From: Hyphomicrobiales bacterium
Lineage (GTDB): Bacteria; Pseudomonadota; Alphaproteobacteria; Rhizobiales; Rhizobiaceae
DNA length: 64,000 bases
Assembly (NCBI GenBank): GCA_900473175.1
Contig: UCKM01000008.1
Location: forward strand, 366,837-430,836
Direction of reading: 5' to 3'
Part shown: positions 57,020 to 64,000 of the stretch, one piece after another
Position numbering within the stretch: the first letter of the stretch is position 1
Layout: each line of letters opens with the position of its first letter
Notes under the pieces: model-generated
Seen by the model: only the letters and a program-made list of their open reading frames with translations
Database searches by the model: none
What the model was told of the DNA's origin: nothing
Position numbers and translations under genes: made by a program

Positions 57020-58146
57020 CCGAACAACGGAATTGTCTCGGCAGACATGGTGACGGACAGTCTCTCAACCAGCGGACATTCCAGTTTGGTGATTGGATAG
57101 CGTATGCCTTGCGTTGGGACGTGCGAGTCGAGTTGCTCGATCGCCCAGCGGCCCATGGCACGGTGTGGCAGAACGGACGTCGTCAGCTGAGGATGGAGAT
57201 GACGTGAGATTTCCTCGTCATCATAGCCGATGACTGATATGTCTTCTGGAATGCGGATGCTGGCTTCTTTCAAGGCCTCGTAACAGCCGATTGCCGTCCG
57301 ATCATTCTGGCAGAAGATGGCCGTAGGGCGGTTTTCCAGTGCCAACAACTTCCTGGTGGCGGTATAGCCGGCGCTGGCCGACCAGTCGCCCTCGATCACC
57401 AGTTCAGGATCGAAGGGGATGTCGGCCGTCGCGAGTGCACGGCGATAGCCCTTCAACCGGTCTTTCGCTGCCTCCATCCAAGGCTCACCGGTGATCGTTC
57501 CAATGCGACGATGGCCGTGCTGGATGAGGTGGCGGGTCGAATGCTGGCCGCCGGCGATCTCGCTCGGAACGACTGCGGGAAAGGCATGATCGGCCGTATA
57601 GCAATTGAGCAGGACAACCGGCACATCGAGCTCATACACGATGGCAGGCAGTACCACTTCGCGCGTAAAAATTGCCATGTAGATAAGTGCTGAAATCCCC
57701 TGCTCGCGCAAGGCGCGGATGGTGCGCGGTTCCATCTCCGGATCATTGAGGGTCTGCGCGACGAGAATGATATTGCCGGCGTTCCAGGAGGCCTGCCGTG
57801 CGCCCTCAATGGCAACCACCGCTTCCGGGCTGGTGGCGAGCTGATCGACGACGAAACCGATCTTGCCTTCGATTGCCGGCGTAAGCGAATCGTCGGGGTC
57901 GAGATGAGCGAAACTCGGAGCCGCATAGCCGAGGGTGCGCGCCGCCTCGATGACCCGTTCGCGGGTTTCGACTGCAAGCTTGATGCCGGGTGTCTTGTTG
58001 AGCACAAACGATACCGTCGCCTGCGAACATCCAGCCGCCCGGGCAATGTCGGTCATGGTGACGCGCTTGCTCAATCGCTTGCGGCGGGGCGCGATACGAG
58101 CTTTCTTCAATTTGTCAGTGGGATTTTTGTCCACCGTCTCGCTCAT
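57016..58146 (-). CDS. LacI/GalR-family transcriptional repressor
   Basis: 376 residues. N-terminal LacI helix-turn-helix (about 28-80: [28 protein letters not shown]), followed by a periplasmic-binding-like sensor domain ([24 protein letters not shown] ... [37 protein letters not shown]). It has an unusual 27-residue basic N-terminal extension. Divergent from the sugar importer, so probably its repressor. Its stop overlaps that of dctD in convergent orientation. Confidence 0.93.
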   Translation of the reverse strand: MSETVDKNPTDKLKKARIAPRRKRLSKRVTMTDIARAAGCSQATVSFVLNKTPGIKLAVETRERVIEAARTLGYAAPSFAHLDPDDSLTPAIEGKIGFVVDQLATSPEAVVAIEGARQASWNAGNIILVAQTLNDPEMEPRTIRALREQGISALIYMAIFTREVVLPAIVYELDVPVVLLNCYTADHAFPAVVPSEIAGGQHSTRHLIQHGHRRIGTITGEPWMEAAKDRLKGYRRALATADIPFDPELVIEGDWSASAGYTATRKLLALENRPTAIFCQNDRTAIGCYEALKEASIRIPEDISVIGYDDEEISRHLHPQLTTSVLPHRAMGRWAIEQLDSHVPTQGIRYPITKLECPLVERLSVTMSAETIPLFG

Positions 58147-58322
58147 TTGCGGCCGTACCTCGTTGCCGTAAGCCGGCTCGCCCGATTCTTCTGAAACACC
58201 CGTGATATTAGGAGCAGATTGCCGGACTAATCAATATAAATAATTATTGACTAATTTTTATAAGTGGCGATGATCACCCGAGTGGGATAACCACGAGTCA
58301 ATTTCTGGGAGGGAATTTTCCA
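58147..58322. promoter_or_regulatory. Divergent promoter region, LacI-type gene / sugar importer
   Basis: Contains a direct repeat of GACTAAT (58225-58231 and 58249-58255) enclosing an inverted repeat TCAATA (58231-58236)/TATTGA (58245-58250), and a small GTGG-N5-CCAC repeat at 58282-58294. Any of these could be the operator; none has the central CG typical for LacI-family sites. Confidence 0.4.
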
Positions 58323-59303
58323 ATGACTATCACCCGTCGGACTCTGCTGTTCACGTCGGCCGCTGGGCTTGCTGCCGCCATGGTCGCCGGCAGCGCATTT
58401 GCGGTTTCGCCGCCGCTGAAGAAGAAAGACACCTACAAGGTTGGCTTTGCCCAGGTCGAGAGCAACAATCCATGGCGTCTGGCCCAGACCGCCAGTATGC
58501 AGGAAGAGGCCAAGAAGCGTGGCTGGCAGCTCGTTTATACGGATGCTGCCGGCTCTGCAGCCAAACAGGTTGCCGACGTCAATTCGATGATTGCTCAGGG
58601 TGTGGATCTGATCTTCCTCGCCCCACGCGAGGAAAAGCCGCTGATCCCGGCCATCAAGGCCGCCAAGAATGCCGGCATCCCGGTCATCCTGCTTGACCGC
58701 AGCGTTGATGCGTCCCTGGCCAAAGCGGGTGAGGACTACGTGACGTTCATCGGCTCAAACTTCATTGAGGAAGGGCAGCGCGTCGCCGACTGGCTGGTCA
58801 AGAACGCCAACGGCAAGACCACGATTATCGAGCTTGAAGGCACGACGGGCTCATCGCCCGCCAATGATCGCAAGAAAGGCTTTGATGACGTGATCGCCAA
58901 GCACCCCGATTTCAAGATTGTCGCTTCTCAAACCGGCGATTTCGCCCGTGACAAGGGACGTCAGGTCGCAGAGACGCTGCTTCAGGCTCATGCGGACGTC
59001 AATGTGGTTTACGCCCATAATGACGAGATGGCGATCGGTGCGATTTCTGCCATCGAGGCCGCTGGCAAGGTGCCGGGCAAGGATATTCTTGTGCTGTCGA
59101 TCGATGGCGGCAAGGAGGCAGTACAGGCGGTGATCGACGGCAAGATTGCTGCGGTTGTCGAATGTAACCCGCGCTTCGGACCGAAAGCCTTCGACACGGC
59201 TGTCGCCTATGCCAATGGCGACAAGATCCCGGCCAAGCTGATCAATCCTGACCAGTTCTATGATCCTAGCAACGCAGCCAAGCTGCTGAGCACCGCCTAT
59301 TGA
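58323..59303 (+). CDS. ytfQ: Galactose/galactofuranose-type ABC importer, binding protein
   Basis: 326 residues. Signal with Tat-like start (ITRRTLLFTSAAGLAAAMVAGS). Mature part YKVGFAQVESNNPWRLAQTASMQEEAKKRGW is diagnostic of YtfQ-type binding proteins (LacI/ribose-binding fold). Followed by a strong hairpin. First of ytfQ-R-T-yjfF-galM. Confidence 0.92.
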   Translation: MTITRRTLLFTSAAGLAAAMVAGSAFAVSPPLKKKDTYKVGFAQVESNNPWRLAQTASMQEEAKKRGWQLVYTDAAGSAAKQVADVNSMIAQGVDLIFLAPREEKPLIPAIKAAKNAGIPVILLDRSVDASLAKAGEDYVTFIGSNFIEEGQRVADWLVKNANGKTTIIELEGTTGSSPANDRKKGFDDVIAKHPDFKIVASQTGDFARDKGRQVAETLLQAHADVNVVYAHNDEMAIGAISAIEAAGKVPGKDILVLSIDGGKEAVQAVIDGKIAAVVECNPRFGPKAFDTAVAYANGDKIPAKLINPDQFYDPSNAAKLLSTAY

Positions 59304-59315
59304 TTTTGAAATCAT

Positions 59316-59348
59316 GCCAGCGCTCTAATGGAGCGCTGGCTTTTCTTC
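59316..59348 (+). terminator. Hairpin between ytfQ and ytfR (attenuator-like)
   Basis: GCCAGCGCTC (59316-59325) and GAGCGCTGGC (59331-59340), loop TAATG, then TTTTCTTC: a convincing intrinsic terminator inside the operon, likely leaky, raising YtfQ over the membrane components. Confidence 0.82.
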
Positions 59349-59403
59349 GGCGCCTGCGGGTCCGGGCCGGGGGTTTTCCGATGCTTTCAGAAATGGCTAA
59401 GTG

Positions 59404-60942
59404 ATGGACACCGGTATACTTTTATCGATGACGGGGATCGACAAGCGGTTTGCCGGAATTCCTGCCCTGTCTGCCGCTTCCTTCGCTGTCGGTCGCGGGG
59501 AGGTTCACGCACTGATTGGCCAGAATGGCGCGGGAAAATCCACGCTTATCAAGGTCTTGACCGGCTATCACCGGCGCGACGCCGGTGAAGTGGTGTTCGA
59601 TGGCAGACCCTTCGAGGTGTTTTCGCCGCAACATGCCCAAGCGAGCGGGATCAGCACCATCTACCAGGAAATCAACCTCGTCCCCTACCGTTCCGTGACT
59701 GAAAATATCTGTCTCGGCCGCGAGGCACGGCGCTATGGCCTGCTTGACTGGAAGCGGATGCACAAGGAAGCGGAAACCTTGTTGAGCCGTTTTAACGTAC
59801 GAATCGACGTCCGCCGGCCTTTGATGGAGTTCAACACCGCCACGCAACAAATGGTGGCTATTGCCCGCGCCATCGGATTTTCTGCCAAACTCGTCATCAT
59901 GGACGAGCCCACCTCTTCGCTCGACGAGCGTGAGGTTGCCGTCCTCTTCGACGTTATCCGGCAGTTGAAGCAGGAGGGCGTTTCGGTCGTGTTCGTCAGC
60001 CACAAGCTCGATGAGCTCTACGAAGTCTGCGACCACGTAACCATCATGCGCGACGGTAGGACCGTGAAGACGGCGAAAATGACCGAGATCGACAAGATCG
60101 GTCTTGTTTCGGCGATGCTCGGACGCGCTATCGACCGGGCCGAAGGTCACGCAACGGCGTTCAGCGAACGAGACGAACGAAAGATTGGCAAGGTGCTGCT
60201 ATCTGCCAAGAGCCTGGCGATCAACCAGAGCGTACAGGATGTGTCATTTGATGTGCGCAGCGGCGAGATCGCTGGTTTTGCCGGCCTCCTCGGCGCGGGC
60301 CGCACCGAAACCGCGCGTCTCGTCTTTGGCATCGACCGGCCGCGAGCGGGCACGATGCACTTTGATGGTCAGGAATTCACCCCGCGCAAGCCGGCCGATG
60401 CTATTGCCGCCGGTATGGGGTTTTGTACAGAGGACCGCAAGAGTGAGGGCATCGTTCCTGAGATGAGTGTTGCGGAAAACATGATGCTGGCCCTGATGCC
60501 GAAGCTCAGCAAATCCGGCATTATCGACGAGAAAGGGCAACGTGAAATCGTCGAGCGCTTTATCAAGCAACTCGGCATTAAATGTTCGGGGCCGGATCAG
60601 AAGGTGCGCGAACTCTCCGGCGGCAACCAGCAGAAGGTATTGCTCGGCCGCTGGTTGGCCATGAACCCGCGCCTGCTGATCCTCGACGAGCCGACCCGTG
60701 GCATCGATGTTGGCGCCAAGGGCGAGATACAGGCTTTGATCAAGTCGCTCGCCGACCAGGGTCTTGCGGTACTGATGATCTCGTCCGAGCTGGAAGAAGT
60801 GATCGAGGGCGCGGACCGGGTGTTTGTGCTGCGCGAGGGCATCAGCGTCGCCGAATTCAACCGGCATCAGGCGACGGAGGATGCCCTTATGTCAGCCATG
60901 GCCCACGGCAACGCCCCGGTAGCTGCGGAGGCCGTATCGTGA
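59404..60942 (+). CDS. ytfR: Galactose/galactofuranose-type ABC importer, double ATP-binding protein
   Basis: About 512 residues; start ATG at 59404 (a GTG lies one codon earlier). Two ATPase halves: Walker A GQNGAGKST near residue 43, Walker B VIMDEPTSSLDE; second half with GLLGAGRTETARL, signature LSGGNQQKVLLGRWL and Walker B LILDEPTRGID. Stop overlaps the next permease gene (GTGA). Confidence 0.93.
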   Translation: MDTGILLSMTGIDKRFAGIPALSAASFAVGRGEVHALIGQNGAGKSTLIKVLTGYHRRDAGEVVFDGRPFEVFSPQHAQASGISTIYQEINLVPYRSVTENICLGREARRYGLLDWKRMHKEAETLLSRFNVRIDVRRPLMEFNTATQQMVAIARAIGFSAKLVIMDEPTSSLDEREVAVLFDVIRQLKQEGVSVVFVSHKLDELYEVCDHVTIMRDGRTVKTAKMTEIDKIGLVSAMLGRAIDRAEGHATAFSERDERKIGKVLLSAKSLAINQSVQDVSFDVRSGEIAGFAGLLGAGRTETARLVFGIDRPRAGTMHFDGQEFTPRKPADAIAAGMGFCTEDRKSEGIVPEMSVAENMMLALMPKLSKSGIIDEKGQREIVERFIKQLGIKCSGPDQKVRELSGGNQQKVLLGRWLAMNPRLLILDEPTRGIDVGAKGEIQALIKSLADQGLAVLMISSELEEVIEGADRVFVLREGISVAEFNRHQATEDALMSAMAHGNAPVAAEAVS

Positions 60943-61934
60943 CCGACACCACGCGGCAACAGCATCTGTCGAGACCCTTCGATCCGTTCGATTTCATGGC
61001 GCGCTATGGCACATTGATTGCGCTGGTCCTCCTCATCCTCTTCAACCTTGCCTTCACCCGCAACTTCGCCACGACCCAGACTTTGAATGTCAATCTCACG
61101 CAGGTTTGCACCATCGTCATCGTCGCCGTCGGGATGACGCTGGTCATCGCGACCGGCGGCATCGACCTTTCCGTCGGTTCGCTCATGGCCATCTCGGGCG
61201 CGCTCGCGCCGATGATATTCCTCGGCAAGATCGTCCCGATCGACAACATCGCCCTGGCCGTCGCTGCAGCCATGATCATCTCGGTCGGCGTCGCCGGTCT
61301 CTTCGGCCTGTTCAATGGCTGGCTGATCGCCAAATTCCGTATTCAACCGATCGTTGCCACGCTTGTTCTGTTTATTGCAGGGCGCGGTATCGCCCAGGTA
61401 ATGACCAACGGCAATCTGCAGACCTTCCGCGTGCCGCAGTTTCAGTTCATCGGTCTTGGCCGCATCTTCGGTATCCCGGTGCAGGTCGTGCTCATGGCGC
61501 TGCTGGTCGTCGCGGCGGCATGGATGCTTAAGCGGACCGTCTTCGGCCGCCAGATCATCGCCATCGGCGGCAATGAGCGGGCGGCGGAACTCGCCGGTAT
61601 CGCCGTTTCCAAAGTGAAACTTGTGGTTTACGCTATCAGCGGACTTTGCGCCGGCGTAGCGGGGCTCATCGTCATCGCCATCAATTCCTCCAGCGACGCC
61701 AATCTTGTTGGCATGGGCATGGAACTCGATGCCATTGCCGCGGTTGCGGTCGGGGGAACATTACTCAGCGGCGGCAAGGCCACCATCATCGGCACGCTGC
61801 TCGGTGCCATGACGATTCAGCTCGTGCGCTACACACTGCTGGCCAATGGGGTGGCCGATGCGGCCGCCCTCGTCGTCAAGGCGGGTATTATCGTGCTCGC
61901 CGTCTGGATTCAGCAACAAGGCAGGCGCGCATGA
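60939..61934 (+). CDS. ytfT: Galactose/galactofuranose-type ABC importer, permease 1
   Basis: 331 residues starting at GTG 60939, which overlaps the ytfR stop; the open frame extends much further 5' inside ytfR, but that part is antipattern to the family. RbsC-like permease with IVIVAVGMTLVIATGGIDLSVGSLMAIS and AAVAVGGTLLSGGKATIIGTLLGA. Coupled to yjfF by ATGA. Confidence 0.92.
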   Translation: MTDTTRQQHLSRPFDPFDFMARYGTLIALVLLILFNLAFTRNFATTQTLNVNLTQVCTIVIVAVGMTLVIATGGIDLSVGSLMAISGALAPMIFLGKIVPIDNIALAVAAAMIISVGVAGLFGLFNGWLIAKFRIQPIVATLVLFIAGRGIAQVMTNGNLQTFRVPQFQFIGLGRIFGIPVQVVLMALLVVAAAWMLKRTVFGRQIIAIGGNERAAELAGIAVSKVKLVVYAISGLCAGVAGLIVIAINSSSDANLVGMGMELDAIAAVAVGGTLLSGGKATIIGTLLGAMTIQLVRYTLLANGVADAAALVVKAGIIVLAVWIQQQGRRA

Positions 61935-62908
61935 CCAGGGTCCGGTTGATATCCATGCTTGGCAGTTATGGCGTTGTTCTCGCCCTGCTTCTGCTCATAC
62001 TGTTTGGCTGGGCACGCTATGACTATTTCCTCGGCTTCTTCAATATTACCAGCGTACTGCGTTACAATTCCATGTTCGCGCTGGTAGCGCTTGGCATGTG
62101 TTTTGTCATCATGACCGGAGGTATTGACCTGTCCGTCGGCTCGACCGCCGCACTTGGAAGCGTGGTTGCCGCGCTGGCGAGCCCGCAAGGCGCCTGGATC
62201 GGCCTTGGCGCCGGCGTCGGTGCTGGCCTGTGCGTCGGTCTCGTCAATGCCGTGCTGGTGACACGGCTGAAGATCATGCCATTTGTCGCGACACTTGCCA
62301 TGATGCTCGCTGCAAGTGGCACGGCGCTGCTCCTTGCTGATAACCAGTCGGTTTCCGTTTCCTACGAAAGCGGCTTCACCTCGATCGGCCAGGATAATTT
62401 TCTTGGCTTTCCCATTCCCGCCTGGATCGCCATCGTCGCTTACGTCATCGGTTGGATTGTGCTGAACTTCACCAGCACGGGCCGCGCGGTGCTGGCCGTT
62501 GGCGGCAATGAGGATGCAACGCGCCTGATGGGACTTCCCGCCGACCGCATCAAGTTTCTCGTCTATCTGGTCAGCGGCGGCCTTGCCGGTCTTGCCGGCG
62601 TCATACTCGCCTCGCAATTCGGGGCGGGACAACCGATCGAGGGCGTCGGCTGGGAGCTTTTTGCCATCGCAGCCGTCGTCGTTGGGGGAACCCTGCTGAC
62701 CGGCGGTGTCGGTTCGGTCGGTGCAACGCTCGCCGGCGTGCTTCTGCTTGGCATTCTCTTCAACGTGTTGAACTTCGAAAACGGCAAAGGCTGGATATCG
62801 CTGTCGGCCTATTGGCAGTCGGTAATCCGCGGCCTATTCCTGCTCGTCGTCGTGATCCTGCAGGCAAAGCTTTCTTCGCGCGGCACTGCTGCCGCCAGGG
62901 AGCATTAA
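61931..62908 (+). CDS. yjfF: Galactose/galactofuranose-type ABC importer, permease 2
   Basis: 325 residues from ATG at 61931. RbsC-like permease: VALGMCFVIMTGGIDLSVGSTAALG and IAAVVVGGTLLTGGVGSVGATLAGVL. Overlaps ytfT by ATGA; one base before galM. Confidence 0.92.
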   Translation: MTRVRLISMLGSYGVVLALLLLILFGWARYDYFLGFFNITSVLRYNSMFALVALGMCFVIMTGGIDLSVGSTAALGSVVAALASPQGAWIGLGAGVGAGLCVGLVNAVLVTRLKIMPFVATLAMMLAASGTALLLADNQSVSVSYESGFTSIGQDNFLGFPIPAWIAIVAYVIGWIVLNFTSTGRAVLAVGGNEDATRLMGLPADRIKFLVYLVSGGLAGLAGVILASQFGAGQPIEGVGWELFAIAAVVVGGTLLTGGVGSVGATLAGVLLLGILFNVLNFENGKGWISLSAYWQSVIRGLFLLVVVILQAKLSSRGTAAAREH

Positions 62909-62909
62909 G

Positions 62910-63929
62910 GTGAAGGCACTCTCCAGCCTCGTGCCATTCGGCACATTCCACGGCCAGCCGGTGTTCCAGGCGACGATCCGCTCACCTGCGGGTGCTGTCG
63001 CCGACATCCTCAACTGGGGAGCCATTATCCGGGACCTTCAGGTTCCGTTGAAGGATGGAAGCAGGCAGCGCGTGGTTCTCGGCTTTGATGAATTCGAGCC
63101 ATATCCAGAAAAGTCACCCTATTTCGGTGCGCTTGTCGGCCGCTATGCCAACCGTATTGCCCATGGCCGCTTCGTTCTTGACGAGACATCGGTGGAACTT
63201 GACCGCAACGAGCATGGCACGCAGACGTTGCACGGCGGCAGCGGTGGTGTGTCGCAGCGGCTTTGGTCAATCACCGACCACAGCGAATCGGCAGTGACGC
63301 TTGCCTTGCGCCTTACAGATGGCGACCAGGGCTTTCCCGGCAATCTCGATGTCAGTTGCACCTACGGCCTTGTTGGTGATGCAACTCTCCGCGTCGACGT
63401 CGAGGCGGTTACCGATGCGGCGACGGTCGTCAATTTCGCCCAGCACAGCTATTTTAATCTTGATGGGTCAAGCGACGTTCGCGATCATCGTCTGCGGATT
63501 CTCGCCGATGTCTATACGCCGGTGGATGGCAACCTCATCCCGACTGGGGAGATGGTGCCGGTCGAGGGCACGCCCTATGATTTCCGCCTGCCGCGGCGGA
63601 TCGGCACGCATGGCTCGACGCCCTATGATCACAATTTCATCCTCAGCGAACCGATAAGCGATGGCATGCGTTTCGCAGCCTCGCTGGTCGGCACCAACGG
63701 CCTTGCCATGCAGGTCCATACGAGCGAGCCCGGCCTGCAATTCTATGACGGCGCGATGATCCCTGCACTTACCGGCCTCGGCCGGTCGGACTATCACCAC
63801 CATGCCGGTATCTGTCTTGAGGCACAGCATTTTCCCGACAGCCCCAATCAGCCGCAGTTTCCCAGCACAATCCTTCGTCCGGGTGACACTTACCGGCAGC
63901 GCACGGAATTCCGCTTCCATAATTCATAG
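62910..63929 (+). CDS. galM: Aldose 1-epimerase (galactose mutarotase type)
   Basis: 339 residues from GTG at 62910, immediately after the yjfF stop, with GGGAG upstream. Aldose-epimerase features: VVLGFDEFEPYPEKSPYFGALVGRYANRIAHGRF, TLHGGSGGVSQRLW, NFAQHSYFNLDGSSDV with catalytic His, YDHNFIL, and ICLEAQHFPDSPNQPQFPSTIL with the catalytic Glu. It supplies the anomer needed for catabolism of the imported sugar, supporting a galactose-like substrate. Confidence 0.93.
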   Translation: MKALSSLVPFGTFHGQPVFQATIRSPAGAVADILNWGAIIRDLQVPLKDGSRQRVVLGFDEFEPYPEKSPYFGALVGRYANRIAHGRFVLDETSVELDRNEHGTQTLHGGSGGVSQRLWSITDHSESAVTLALRLTDGDQGFPGNLDVSCTYGLVGDATLRVDVEAVTDAATVVNFAQHSYFNLDGSSDVRDHRLRILADVYTPVDGNLIPTGEMVPVEGTPYDFRLPRRIGTHGSTPYDHNFILSEPISDGMRFAASLVGTNGLAMQVHTSEPGLQFYDGAMIPALTGLGRSDYHHHAGICLEAQHFPDSPNQPQFPSTILRPGDTYRQRTEFRFHNS

Positions 63930-63987
63930 TGGTTGCCAATCGGCCGCTCCCGTCCTATGCCGGTTCTACACATCGGAGGACGGCACT

Positions 63988-64000
63988 ATGGCGAGCAATG
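63988..64000 (+). CDS. Start of an unidentified gene (cut by window end)
   Basis: ATG at 63988 with GGAGGA about seven bases upstream; only four codons (MASN) are inside the window, so the product cannot be named. It may continue the galM operon, about 58 bp after its stop. Confidence 0.5.

Noticed and set aside
60582..60938. Extended 5' frame of the first ytf-type permease
   Set aside because: Entirely inside ytfR in another frame; the GTG at 60939 overlapping the ytfR stop gives the normal permease start.

Overview
The window is high-GC DNA with the gene content and gene order of a soil- or plant-associated Hyphomicrobiales (Rhizobiales) alphaproteobacterium. The rhamnose locus has the rhizobial layout (rhaDI divergent from rhaRSTPQ-rhaU/M-rhaK), the dctA/dctBD locus carries a perfect sigma-54 promoter and paired upstream palindromes, and most other genes are ABC importers with their own regulators. 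I saw no rRNA, tRNA, insertion sequence, CRISPR array or phage module. Family assignments rest on reading motifs and gene order only; no database search was run.

Layout. (1) 1-4319: a polyamine-type ABC importer (ATPase, Tat-exported binding protein, two permeases, the last cut by the window edge) divergent from a LuxR-type regulator, with a palindromic operator pair between them. (2) 4751-6485: a hipBA toxin-antitoxin module with four operators at exact 27-bp steps. (3) 6677-12100: a DUF1344 protein, an OmpR/TctE-like two-component system and a nitrate/sulfonate/taurine-class ABC importer of unknown substrate. (4) 12190-23750: a looser accessory stretch with a decayed TolB-N/TPR gene (frameshift, 5' loss), a DUF899 protein, cytochrome b561, a cupin, a Met-rich EF-hand protein, an intact TolB-N/TPR protein and a DUF2092 / small protein / arylsulfatase cluster, with several non-coding gaps. 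(5) 23753-25342: a TAP-like alpha/beta hydrolase. (6) 25570-32122: threonine catabolism (kbl-tdh), a ROK repressor with a perfect inverted-repeat operator, nagB-nagA and an orphan binding protein.

(7) 32163-41347: a dipeptide-type ABC importer whose gene set also holds a metal-dependent amidohydrolase, a RidA-family protein and a SelA/DgaE-like PLP enzyme, with an IclR regulator embedded. This looks like a dedicated uptake-and-degradation system for an unidentified amide or peptide-like nutrient, and is the best candidate here for an undescribed pathway. (8) 41383-52188: rhamnose catabolism and uptake. (9) 52238-57019: C4-dicarboxylate transport, dctA with dctBD. (10) 57016-64000: a LacI-type regulator, a YtfQRT-YjfF-type galactose/galactofuranose importer, galM and the first codons of a further gene.

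Across regions the strategy is consistent: import of sugars, amines, peptides and organic acids, each under a local regulator. Four of the binding-protein genes are followed by strong hairpins before the next transporter gene, which would allow more binding protein than membrane components.
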